Shown piece by piece: positions 33,545 to 42,032 of a stretch of DNA of 60,938 bases; within the stretch, counting starts at the first letter, position 1; the number at the start of each line of letters is the position of its first letter. Location: assembly GCA_964617375.1 (NCBI GenBank), contig CAZTXQ010000014.1, positions 1-60,938 of the forward strand. Reading direction: 5' to 3'. This DNA is from Firm-13 sp964617375 (lineage in GTDB: Bacteria; Bacillota; Clostridia; Saccharofermentanales; Saccharofermentanaceae). The position numbers and the translations under genes were made by a program. Under the pieces are notes generated by a model, which saw only the letters and a program-made list of their open reading frames with translations, had not been told where the DNA came from and did not search any database.

Positions 33545-34144
33545 ATGGATTTACTGAAAAAGAAGATCCTCACTGAAGGTCGTGTCATCGGGACGGAGAT
33601 TTTAAAAGTTGACAGCTTTTTGAATCATCAGGTAGACCCGTCTTTGATGAAATCAATCGGCGAAGAATTCGCATCCGTTTTTGCCAATGAGGGTATCACG
33701 AAAGTACTCACGATAGAAGCATCCGGTATCGCACCGGCGCTCTTTACCGGTTTACAGCTTGGGGTACCCGTTATTTTTGCCAAAAAAACGGCATCCAGAA
33801 ATTTAGACCCGGACACATATCACGCCGCAGTCCATTCCTTTACCAGAGGCGGGGAGTACATTATTCGTGTCAGCAGGCGATACCTGGACGCCGGCGACAA
33901 GGTACTGCTGATCGACGACTTTCTGGCGCGCGGACGCGCTTTGCTGGGTCTTCTTGAGATTGCGGAACAAGCCGGAGCCAAGGTTGTCGGTGCGGGTGTG
34001 GTCATCGAGAAGGGCTTTCAGGACGGCGGAGATCTGATTCGCAGTATGGGTGTTAGGGTTGAATCCCTTGCCATAATAGAGTCAATGTCGGAGGAAGGAT
34101 CGAAGATTACTTTTGCCGACAAAAAGAACGGGCACATGAATTAA
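33545..34144 (+). CDS. xpt: Xanthine phosphoribosyltransferase
   Basis: The 199-residue protein joins xanthine to PRPP for purine salvage. Family features: MDLLKKKILTEGRVI at the N-terminus, LKVDSFLNHQVDP, TIEASGIAPALF and the PRPP loop VLLIDDFLARGRAL. Its leader has a TATAAT at 33481-33486 (weak -35), and I see no purine-riboswitch core in the 190 bases upstream. It is followed after 13 bases by the BMP lipoprotein gene, so salvage and uptake of nucleosides are linked. Confidence 0.93.
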   Translation: MDLLKKKILTEGRVIGTEILKVDSFLNHQVDPSLMKSIGEEFASVFANEGITKVLTIEASGIAPALFTGLQLGVPVIFAKKTASRNLDPDTYHAAVHSFTRGGEYIIRVSRRYLDAGDKVLLIDDFLARGRALLGLLEIAEQAGAKVVGAGVVIEKGFQDGGDLIRSMGVRVESLAIIESMSEEGSKITFADKKNGHMN

Positions 34145-34157
34145 GGAGGAGAAACAA

Positions 34158-35282
34158 ATGAAGAAGATTCTGGCTATGGTTATGACCTGTGTCATGCTTG
34201 CGGGTTCTCTTGCGCTTGCCGGATGCGGAACCGCAAAGACAGCTGCGGAGACAACGGCAGCGAAGGCAGAGGTGCTTAAGGTTGGTGTTCTGTACATTTC
34301 GCCGAAAGACGACGGTGGATATTCACAGGCACACGCCGAAGGTATTGCTCAGGCAGTCGCCGCACTCGGCGACAAGATTCAGGTTAAAGAACTTGCAAGC
34401 GTAAGCGATTCGGATGCGCAGGCGACAACGGCCGCGATCGAGAATCTCGTAGCCGAAGGCTGCAAGCTCATTTTTACAACCAGCTACGGTTACATGGAAC
34501 CGACGGCTGCCGCAGCCGCAAAGTATCCGGATGTTAAGTTCTGCCACTGCTCCGGTTACACAAGAAATGATACGAATCTCGATACATATTTCGGTCAGAT
34601 CGAGACCGGACGTTACCTTGCCGGTATCGTCGCAGGTCTTACCACCAAGACCGATAAGCTCGGCTATGTAGCCGCTTTCCCGATTCCCGAAGTTATCCGC
34701 GGAATCAACGCCTACACGCTCGGCGCAAGATCGGTTAACCCGGATGCTACTGTTCAGGTTGTCTGGACGAACACCTGGTTTGACATGGATGTTGAGAAGG
34801 CTGCAGCCGAGACGCTTCTTGCCGCAGGCGTAGACGTTATGGCACAGCATCAGGATTCTCCCGCAGCGATCACCGCTGCCGAAGCTGCCGGTGCGTATGC
34901 CGTCGGTTATGACCTGTCCTATGCAGGCGCTCCGAAGGCTTACCTTACAGCTCCCCTTTGGAACTGGGGCACATACTACACATACAAGATTCAGCAGGTT
35001 CTGGACGGCGGCTGGAAGGTAGAAAACTACTGGGGCGGCATGAAAGAGGGCGTCGTTACACTTGACGCACTTTCTTCTCTCGTTTCTGACGAAGCCAAGG
35101 CTGCTGTCGCCAAGGTTCAGGATCAGGTTACTGCCGAGGGCAACGCCTTCATTTTCAAGGGCCCGATTAAGGATCAGACCGGTGCCGTCAAGGTTGCCGA
35201 AGGAACGAGCATCAGCTATGACGACCAGATGGGTATGAGCTGGTTTGTCGAGGGTGTCGTCGGAGAAATTCCGGCCGCCTGA
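34158..35282 (+). CDS. BMP-family nucleoside-binding lipoprotein
   Basis: AAGGAGGAG precedes the ATG. The 374-residue protein has a signal peptide with lipobox LALAGC (Cys23) and a BMP/Med-type periplasmic-binding fold: KVGVLYISPKDDGGYSQAHAEG, TTSYGYMEPTAAAA, FGQIETGRYLAGIVAG and GARSVNPDATVQVVWTNTWFD. It binds purine nucleosides or bases outside the cell and passes them to the ABC transporter encoded by the next three genes. It follows xpt. Confidence 0.92.
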   Translation: MKKILAMVMTCVMLAGSLALAGCGTAKTAAETTAAKAEVLKVGVLYISPKDDGGYSQAHAEGIAQAVAALGDKIQVKELASVSDSDAQATTAAIENLVAEGCKLIFTTSYGYMEPTAAAAAKYPDVKFCHCSGYTRNDTNLDTYFGQIETGRYLAGIVAGLTTKTDKLGYVAAFPIPEVIRGINAYTLGARSVNPDATVQVVWTNTWFDMDVEKAAAETLLAAGVDVMAQHQDSPAAITAAEAAGAYAVGYDLSYAGAPKAYLTAPLWNWGTYYTYKIQQVLDGGWKVENYWGGMKEGVVTLDALSSLVSDEAKAAVAKVQDQVTAEGNAFIFKGPIKDQTGAVKVAEGTSISYDDQMGMSWFVEGVVGEIPAA

Positions 35283-35310
35283 TAAATCTCTTGTCAAGAA
35301 AACAATGCTT

Positions 35311-35343
35311 CGCGGCATCCCGGTAAGATATCGGGATGCCGCG
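35311..35343 (+). terminator. Strong intercistronic hairpin without T run
   Basis: CGCGGCATCCCG pairs perfectly with CGGGATGCCGCG across a nine-base loop. No T run follows, so it is not a normal terminator. It sits between the binding-protein gene and the transporter genes and may stabilise the upstream mRNA, a common way to make more binding protein than transporter. Confidence 0.65.
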
Positions 35344-35371
35344 ATGTGTTCTGTTAATGGAGTGAATATTT

Positions 35372-36922
35372 ATGAGAGAAATCGTATCGACAGAATCACC
35401 GCTTGCTTTCTCAATGAAGGGGATATGTAAAACTTTCGGTTCTGTGACGGCAAACGATCAGATCGATTTTGAAGTCCGGAAGGGTGAAATACACGCACTT
35501 CTGGGCGAAAACGGTTCGGGTAAAAGCACTCTCATGAATATCCTGTCCGGTATTTACCAGCCGGACAGCGGCAGTATTACGGTCGACGGCAAAGGCCGTG
35601 TTTTTCATTCGCCCAAAGATTCGATCTCTGTCGGCATCGGCATGGTGTATCAGCATTTTATGCTGGCCGAACCGCTTTCAGCCGGCGAAAATATAACGGC
35701 CGGTTCTAAAGGATTTTTCTTAAACAGGAAAAAGGACAACACGGAAATACGTGCCTTTTCCGAAAAATACGGAATGGATATTGATCCGGAGAAACTGACT
35801 CATCAGTTGTCCGTCAGCGAAAAGCAGACGGTCGAAATCCTGAAGGTGTTAAAGAGAGGCGCCGGTATCCTCGTTTTGGACGAACCGACGGCTGTGCTGA
35901 CGCCCCAGGAAATCCTTAAGCTTTTCCGTGTTCTTCGTAAAATGCGCGACGACGGGTGTTCCATCGTCTTTATCAGTCACAAGCTGAATGAGGTTATGGA
36001 TTTATGCGACCGTGTCACGGTGCTCCGCAAGGGACGCCTGATTGAAACCTGCAATATCTCCGATGTCACTTCCTATGATCTCGTGGAGAAGATGGTCGGC
36101 CATAAAATCGATCTCTCGATCGATAGACCATATCCGGATCCCGAAAAGAAAGTCTGTCTTGAAGTAAGAAATCTTTATCTCAAAAACGATCAGGGCTATC
36201 TGAAGCTTAAGGATATGTCCTTCATATTGAATCACGGTGAAATTCTGGGTATCGCCGGACTTGCCGGAAGCGGACAAAAAGAGCTCTGCGAAACAATTGC
36301 CGGAATCATTCCGTTCGAGAAGGGCGATGTTCTGGTTGACGGTACCAGTATCTCCGGCAAAACTCCGCGTGCGATTATTCAAATGGGTGTATCTCTGGGC
36401 TTTATTCCGGAAGACCGGCTCGGCATGGGACTCGTAGCGTCCATGGATATTGCCGACAATGTTCTTCTCAAGGACTATGCTTTTGAACCGGGATTTCTCC
36501 TCAAAACCGACAAAGCCAGAATCAAGGCGCAAAAAATCGTCGACGAGCTTGAGATACAGACTCCGGGCATTTTCCATCCCGTGCGCAAGCTCTCCGGCGG
36601 CAATATCCAGAAAGTCATACTCGGAAGAGAAATTAATATGAACCCGAAACTTCTGATAACCGCCTATGCCGTTCGCGGTCTGGATATCAATTCTTCCTAT
36701 ACGATTTACGGTCTTCTGAATGAGCAGAAGAAAAAAGGTGTCGGAATTCTCTATATCGGAGAAGATCTGGACGTTCTTCTCGAGCTGTGCGACCGCATTA
36801 TGGTTATGTGTGCCGGCGAGGTTACGGGAATTGTCGATGCCAGAAATACAACCAAAGAAGAGATAGGCCGCCTGATGTCCGGTGCCGGCCTTGAGAATAC
36901 AGAAAGGGGGATTGTGATATGA
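35372..36922 (+). CDS. Nucleoside ABC transporter, double ATPase
   Basis: The 516-residue protein has two nucleotide-binding domains in the manner of RbsA/NupO. The first has Walker A GENGSGKST, signature LSVSEKQ (normally LSVGEQQ) and Walker B ILVLDEPTAVLTPQE. The second has degenerate Walker A GLAGSGQKE, signature LSGGNIQKVILGREI, and AYAVRGLD where PTRGLD is usual. It powers import of nucleosides bound by the BMP lipoprotein. The stop overlaps the next start by four bases (ATGA). Confidence 0.93.
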   Translation: MREIVSTESPLAFSMKGICKTFGSVTANDQIDFEVRKGEIHALLGENGSGKSTLMNILSGIYQPDSGSITVDGKGRVFHSPKDSISVGIGMVYQHFMLAEPLSAGENITAGSKGFFLNRKKDNTEIRAFSEKYGMDIDPEKLTHQLSVSEKQTVEILKVLKRGAGILVLDEPTAVLTPQEILKLFRVLRKMRDDGCSIVFISHKLNEVMDLCDRVTVLRKGRLIETCNISDVTSYDLVEKMVGHKIDLSIDRPYPDPEKKVCLEVRNLYLKNDQGYLKLKDMSFILNHGEILGIAGLAGSGQKELCETIAGIIPFEKGDVLVDGTSISGKTPRAIIQMGVSLGFIPEDRLGMGLVASMDIADNVLLKDYAFEPGFLLKTDKARIKAQKIVDELEIQTPGIFHPVRKLSGGNIQKVILGREINMNPKLLITAYAVRGLDINSSYTIYGLLNEQKKKGVGILYIGEDLDVLLELCDRIMVMCAGEVTGIVDARNTTKEEIGRLMSGAGLENTERGIVI

Positions 36923-38058
36923 TCCGAATTGCCAAAAAAGATGATATGCCGAAATGGAAATCGTTCCTGATCCGGATTGCCTCCGTGATGGCGGGTATTC
37001 TCCTTTCCGGCCTGCTGATCACAGCCCTCGGTTATAACCCGATTTCCACCTTTGGGGCGCTGATTTCCGGAGCCTTCGGCTCCAAAGTGGCGCTGATCAA
37101 CACGGTGCTCATCGCCGTTCCTCTCATGATAACCGCGCTCGGACTTGCGATAGCATTCCGGATGAAGTTCTGGAATATCGGAGGAGAAGGACAAATTATC
37201 ATGGGCTGCGTTTTCGCGACCTTCGTCTCGCACAATATGCCCGAGTCGACGCCCGGCATTGTTCTCATTCTGTTGATGGGCGCTGCCGGATTCCTGGGCG
37301 GCGCGATATGGGCGCTGATTCCCGGCTTTTTCCGCGTGTTTTCGAGAACAAATGAGACTCTGTTTACGCTGATGCTGAACTACATAGCCCTGTGTATTGT
37401 CCAGTATCTACATTACGTTCTGTGGCGTGATCCGGCCGCCAAAGGCTTCCCCAAAATCAAAGCCATACAGGCAGGTGCCCATTTACCGACTCTTTTCGGC
37501 GTGCATATCGGGTGGATTATCGCGATTGTGCTGGCCGTTCTGATCTTTATACTGATCCGCAAGACAAAGCTCGGATATGAGATCCGCGTGGTCGGTGAGA
37601 GTGCTCCGACGGCGAACTATGCCGGCATCAACGTGAAAAGAGTTATGCTGACGGGCGTCGCGCTTTCCGGCGGAATCGTCGGACTTGCCGGTATGATCAA
37701 GCTCTGCGGAAATGTCTTTACACTCTCTCCCGAGATCACCGGAAACGCAGGATTTACCGCGATTATTATCGCCTGGCTTTCGAATCTTTCGGCACCGGTC
37801 ATCGCCGTTGTCTCCGTATTGATCGCTGCTTTGGAACAAGGCTCACAGGCCATACAGATCAAGCTGCAGATTCCCGCGGCTGTAGCATCCATCATTCAGG
37901 GTCTGATTCTGATGTCCGCTTTGGGAGGCGAGTTCTTCCTGAAATATCAGGTCCTATGGACACGAAGACCCCGGAAAAGCGTTTCGAACCTTGCGGAGCC
38001 GGATGATTCCGACCGTTCGGACGGTGCTTCGGCTGCAGGACAGGAGGGATCATTATAA
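36919..38058 (+). CDS. Nucleoside ABC transporter permease 1
   Basis: The 379-residue protein has about ten hydrophobic segments and matches the BPD_transp_2 family (branched-chain/ribose type). Features are FRMKFWNIGGEGQIIMGC, TLMLNYIALCIVQ and LALSGGIVGLAGM-like runs (VALSGGIVGLAGMIKLCGN). It forms the membrane channel with the next gene. The start overlaps the ATPase stop, and its stop overlaps the next ATG by one base. Confidence 0.92.
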   Translation: MIRIAKKDDMPKWKSFLIRIASVMAGILLSGLLITALGYNPISTFGALISGAFGSKVALINTVLIAVPLMITALGLAIAFRMKFWNIGGEGQIIMGCVFATFVSHNMPESTPGIVLILLMGAAGFLGGAIWALIPGFFRVFSRTNETLFTLMLNYIALCIVQYLHYVLWRDPAAKGFPKIKAIQAGAHLPTLFGVHIGWIIAIVLAVLIFILIRKTKLGYEIRVVGESAPTANYAGINVKRVMLTGVALSGGIVGLAGMIKLCGNVFTLSPEITGNAGFTAIIIAWLSNLSAPVIAVVSVLIAALEQGSQAIQIKLQIPAAVASIIQGLILMSALGGEFFLKYQVLWTRRPRKSVSNLAEPDDSDRSDGASAAGQEGSL

Positions 38059-39026
38059 TGGATATAAGTTTTGTCATTGCTTCTTTTACCGCTTCGGCGA
38101 TCGCATTTAGCGTGGCTCTTCTTCTGGGTACCCTCGGCGAACTCCTGACGGAGAGAGCAGGACACCTGAATCTCGGCGTCGAAGGTATGATGCTGATGGG
38201 CGGCGCCTGCGGCTATGTTACGGCCGTTCGCACCCAGAGTCTTGCGCTCACGCTTCTTGCCGCGGTACTCGGCTCCGGGTTTGGCGCGCTTCTTTATGCG
38301 ATTCTTACCGTGTCGCTCCGCGCCAATCAGAATGTATCCGGCCTGGCACTTACGACATTCGGAGCGGGTTTTGCCAATACTTTGGGCAGCACGGTTGCCA
38401 ACACCAATACACCGGAGAATATTTCGGCCTTTTTCGCATGGCATCCGTTCGAGCTTAAGAGTGTCACAAATCCGGTGCTCAGCTTTATCAATGTTGCCTT
38501 CCTGTCGCATGACGTATTTGTTTATCTTACGATTTTGCTGGCTATCGTCATGCTGGTATTTCTGATGAAAACAAGAGAGGGCCTGGCGCTTCGCATGACC
38601 GGCGAGAATCCGGCTGCGGCCGATGCGGCGGGACTTTCCATAACGAGGATTAAATACCTCTACATTATTCTGGGCGGCATGCTCTGCGGACTCGGCGGTC
38701 TCTATATTCCGCTGGTCAGCCAGAGCAAATGGCAGGCGGATATTACGTCCGGCAAGGGCTGGATTGTTGTCGCACTGGTCATTTTCGTTCGCTGGCACCC
38801 GATCAAAGCAATCGGAGGAGCCTTTATCTTCGGCGCTCTATCGATCATTGGGCTTACGATCCAGCAGTTTCCGAGCCTGTCTTCAAGTATTTTCTTTAAC
38901 CAATACATCATGGTTATGTATCCTTACATACTGACCGTCATCGTGCTGATCATCACATACGCCAGAAAAAAGGCGTGGCGCGGGCCGAGCGCGATCGGAA
39001 GTGCCTATTTTCGGGAGGAGAGATAA
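38058..39026 (+). CDS. Nucleoside ABC transporter permease 2
   Basis: The 322-residue permease belongs to the same family (LTERAGHLNLGVEGMMLMGG, LRANQNVSGLALTTFGAGFA, DAAGLSITRIKYLYIILGGM, GKGWIVVALVIFVRWHP). These match the second channel subunit (NupQ-like) of BMP-dependent nucleoside importers. It is the last gene of the salvage/transport block and ends 55 bases before the diadenylate cyclase gene. Confidence 0.92.
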   Translation: MDISFVIASFTASAIAFSVALLLGTLGELLTERAGHLNLGVEGMMLMGGACGYVTAVRTQSLALTLLAAVLGSGFGALLYAILTVSLRANQNVSGLALTTFGAGFANTLGSTVANTNTPENISAFFAWHPFELKSVTNPVLSFINVAFLSHDVFVYLTILLAIVMLVFLMKTREGLALRMTGENPAAADAAGLSITRIKYLYIILGGMLCGLGGLYIPLVSQSKWQADITSGKGWIVVALVIFVRWHPIKAIGGAFIFGALSIIGLTIQQFPSLSSSIFFNQYIMVMYPYILTVIVLIITYARKKAWRGPSAIGSAYFREER

Positions 39027-39081
39027 GAATCCTATATTTATGCTATAATAAAGAACAGTCGGTTTCTGCGGAGGATGACTT

Positions 39082-40605
39082 TTGGACGACAGTTTTTTAG
39101 CGCAAATAGTCGATTTCATAAATGAAATCTTTAAAGGATTCAACAGCGGCGTTCTTTTTTTCGGGGGACCCGTTGATATCATTCGTTATATTGTCGACAT
39201 TTTGTTGATTACATTCATTCTGTACGGCCTGCTGCGTATCCTTCGGGAAACGCGTGCCTGGCAGCTTCTTAAGGGTCTTTTACTGATTTTCCTTATGACG
39301 ATCATCTGCAGCCTTCTCGGACTTGAGATGGTCAGCTTCATCATCAACAATGTTCTTTATATTGTGGCGCTGGCTTTTGTGGTTATTTTTCAGCCGGAAC
39401 TCAGACGCGCACTCGAGACGGTGGGCCTTAAGTCTTTCTCTTCGATCAGCGTCGCTTTCTCTTCGGAAGATCAGGATCCGCAGCACATTCTCACCCGCAT
39501 GATTGACGAGACGGTTTCGGCCTGCGTCAAAATGAGCAAGTCCTTTACCGGTGCTCTGGTCATTTTCGAGCGTACATCCAAATTAAGCGAATTGACTCTT
39601 CAGGAAAATGCGGTCAAGCTGGATTCGTCGGTTACAGATGCGATGCTTATGTCCATTTTCTATAAGGGCTCGCCTTTGCATGACGGAGCGCTTCTGATCC
39701 GGAACGGCAGAATTGCCGCAGCGCGCTGCCATATACCGCTGGCCGACAACTATCATGTCCGGGAAGATTTGGGAACAAGACACCGCGCCGCTATCGGAGC
39801 GAGTGAATTGGGCGACGCGATTGCAATAGTCGTTTCCGAGGAACGTGGTACGATTTCAATCGCGCTCGACGGATGCCTGTACACGATGGAGAGCGGTGAA
39901 GACCTTCGCAGCAACCTTCGTTACCTGCTGGGACTTGCCGAAGTACCTGCGTCTCTGGGTCAGCGTCTACGGCTTCGTTACCTGAAAGGCAAGGCGAGAA
40001 GCGCGGCAAAACCCGTCAAATCCGGCAGGAAGAACTCCGATAAATCACCCGTTTCCGAGCCGCTGCTCTCGGGAGTTCCCAGAACTTGCTCCGTTCCTGC
40101 CGATCGTGCCGGCAGTGCACCATCCGATTCGGCCGTAACTCCCGCTTCTCCCGTTTCGCCTGTATCTCCCGTTTCCGTGCGTGTTGCTCTGACACGCGTC
40201 GCGAAGAACGTCCGTTTCCAGAGGACGCTGATGTTCCTCTTTTCCTTTCTTGTGTCGATCTGCCTGTGGATGTATATCCAGATTACCAATAATCCCATAG
40301 AGCAGAAGACCTTTCAGGTTTCGGTCAACGATAAGAATTATGAGATGCTGGCTGACAAGGGACTCGACGCATATTATCCGATCACGTCAGTATCGGTAAC
40401 TGTCGTCGGAAGAAAGAGCACGATCGATTCGTTTACGGAGTCCGACATCAACGCATATATCGATTACTCTTCGGTCAAGGACGCAGGTGTTGCCGAGATG
40501 ACGATCTATGCGACATCGACGAAGTCAGAGTATTTTCGAATAGAGGGTCAGAATCCGGAAAGCGTTAAAGTCGTGATCAACAAGTCCGAACAAGAGAACG
40601 GGTGA
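39082..40605 (+). CDS. cdaA: Diadenylate cyclase CdaA fused to a CdaR/YbbR-like domain
   Basis: A TTG start lies seven bases after GGAGG; an ATG at 39075 is in another frame. Of 507 residues, 1-110 contain three membrane helices, and 110-285 form the DAC domain with DGA (201-203) and RHR (233-235), which make c-di-AMP from two ATP. After an Ala/Pro/Ser/Val-rich linker (about 300-375), a fourth membrane helix (about 380-400, RTLMFLFSFLVSICLWMYIQ) leads to one extracytoplasmic YbbR domain (VSVNDKNYEML…VTVVGRKSTIDSF). Usually CdaA and CdaR are separate proteins. glmM follows, as in other Bacillota. Confidence 0.9.
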   Translation: MDDSFLAQIVDFINEIFKGFNSGVLFFGGPVDIIRYIVDILLITFILYGLLRILRETRAWQLLKGLLLIFLMTIICSLLGLEMVSFIINNVLYIVALAFVVIFQPELRRALETVGLKSFSSISVAFSSEDQDPQHILTRMIDETVSACVKMSKSFTGALVIFERTSKLSELTLQENAVKLDSSVTDAMLMSIFYKGSPLHDGALLIRNGRIAAARCHIPLADNYHVREDLGTRHRAAIGASELGDAIAIVVSEERGTISIALDGCLYTMESGEDLRSNLRYLLGLAEVPASLGQRLRLRYLKGKARSAAKPVKSGRKNSDKSPVSEPLLSGVPRTCSVPADRAGSAPSDSAVTPASPVSPVSPVSVRVALTRVAKNVRFQRTLMFLFSFLVSICLWMYIQITNNPIEQKTFQVSVNDKNYEMLADKGLDAYYPITSVSVTVVGRKSTIDSFTESDINAYIDYSSVKDAGVAEMTIYATSTKSEYFRIEGQNPESVKVVINKSEQENG

Positions 40606-40640
40606 GCTGATCCTTAATTATGAATATTACGGAGGTCAAT

Positions 40641-41996
40641 ATGAAGAGAATGTTTGGCACGGACGGAGTCAGGGGAATCGCCAATAAGGAACTGACACCG
40701 GATCTGGCTTTTAAGCTTGGCTATGCGGGCGCTATGGTGCTTGCAGGTGACACGAATCACAGACCTACGCTCCTGATCGGATGCGATACGAGGATATCCT
40801 GTGGTATGCTTGAGGCGGCGCTGACAGCCGGTATCTGTTCCGCCGGTGCTGATGTTCTCGTATGCGGCGTGATTACGACGCCTGCCGTCGCGTATCTTAC
40901 GCAAAAATACAGCTGCGATGCCGGTGTTATGATATCCGCATCCCACAATTCATACGAGTACAACGGTATTAAGTTCTTTTCCGGCAGCGGATTCAAGCTT
41001 CCCGACGATACGGAGGATGAAATCGAAGCGATTGTCCGCTCGTATGACGAGAGTGTGCTCGCGCGCCCGATCGGAGAAAACGTCGGGAAAAGAGTCATCA
41101 TGGAGGATGCGGGACACGAATATGCCGAGCATGTCAAAAGAAGGCTCGGTATTGATCTGTCCAGCCTCAAGATCGCGATGGACTGCGCGAACGGTTCGGC
41201 GAGCGGAATCGCACCGGATCTTTTTACGGATCTCGGCGCGACGGTTTTCGTGACGGGCAATGAACCCGACGGGACGAATATCAACAGGAACTGCGGATCG
41301 ACGCATATGAACCAGCTTCGTGACCTGGTACGTCGCGAGGGCTGCGATATCGGCCTTGCCTTTGACGGCGATGCGGACCGGCTGCTCGTAACGGATGAAT
41401 TCGGAAACATGATCGACGGAGACATGATCCTTGCGATGATCGGCCTTCACATGAAAGAGTGCGGCGAGCTTCATTCGGATACAATCGTCGTTACAGTTAT
41501 GAGCAATCTGGGAATGGATATCATGGCCCGGGAGAAGAATCTGAATCTCGAAAAGACAAAGGTTGGCGACCGGTACGTTCTCGAAAACATGCTGGCCGGC
41601 GGATACAATCTCGGCGGCGAGCAGTCCGGCCATGTCATTCTTCTCGATCATGCTACGACCGGAGACGGTATACTGACAGCACTGGCCCTGCTTCGGGTTA
41701 TCGTAAGGAGACGCGAACCTGTCTCTCTCGTGTCCAAGGTTATTCACGTGCTTCCGCAGGTATTGAAGCCGGCGCGGATCCCCGAGGACAAGAAGCATAA
41801 GGCGATGGATGACAAGGATCTGAAGGCGGCCATCAAGAAATATGAGACGGTTTTGGAAGGGCGCGGAAGAATTCTTGTGCGCGCATCCGGTACAGAGCCG
41901 ATCATTCGTGTTATGATTGAGGGAGAGGATCTGCCTGTTATCACCGAAATGGCCGATCATCTGGTAGAGCTTATTGTCGCGCGCTATGGAGCATGA
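40641..41996 (+). CDS. glmM: Phosphoglucosamine mutase
   Basis: ACGGAGG before ATG 40641 sets the start (451 aa). The active-site serine is in ISASHNSYEYNGIKFF, with metal-binding FDGDADRL and the sugar loop GGEQSGHVI and RASGTEPIIRVM. It converts glucosamine-6-P to glucosamine-1-P for UDP-GlcNAc and peptidoglycan synthesis. In other species CdaA and CdaR bind GlmM and tune its activity; the gene order here is the same. Confidence 0.96.
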   Translation: MKRMFGTDGVRGIANKELTPDLAFKLGYAGAMVLAGDTNHRPTLLIGCDTRISCGMLEAALTAGICSAGADVLVCGVITTPAVAYLTQKYSCDAGVMISASHNSYEYNGIKFFSGSGFKLPDDTEDEIEAIVRSYDESVLARPIGENVGKRVIMEDAGHEYAEHVKRRLGIDLSSLKIAMDCANGSASGIAPDLFTDLGATVFVTGNEPDGTNINRNCGSTHMNQLRDLVRREGCDIGLAFDGDADRLLVTDEFGNMIDGDMILAMIGLHMKECGELHSDTIVVTVMSNLGMDIMAREKNLNLEKTKVGDRYVLENMLAGGYNLGGEQSGHVILLDHATTGDGILTALALLRVIVRRREPVSLVSKVIHVLPQVLKPARIPEDKKHKAMDDKDLKAAIKKYETVLEGRGRILVRASGTEPIIRVMIEGEDLPVITEMADHLVELIVARYGA

Positions 41997-42032
41997 GATT
42001 TCCAGGCGCGTTTTATATGGGAGGAATAACGT

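Noticed and set aside
41997..42032. glmS ribozyme
   Set aside because: The gap between glmM and glmS is 36 bases, far too short.
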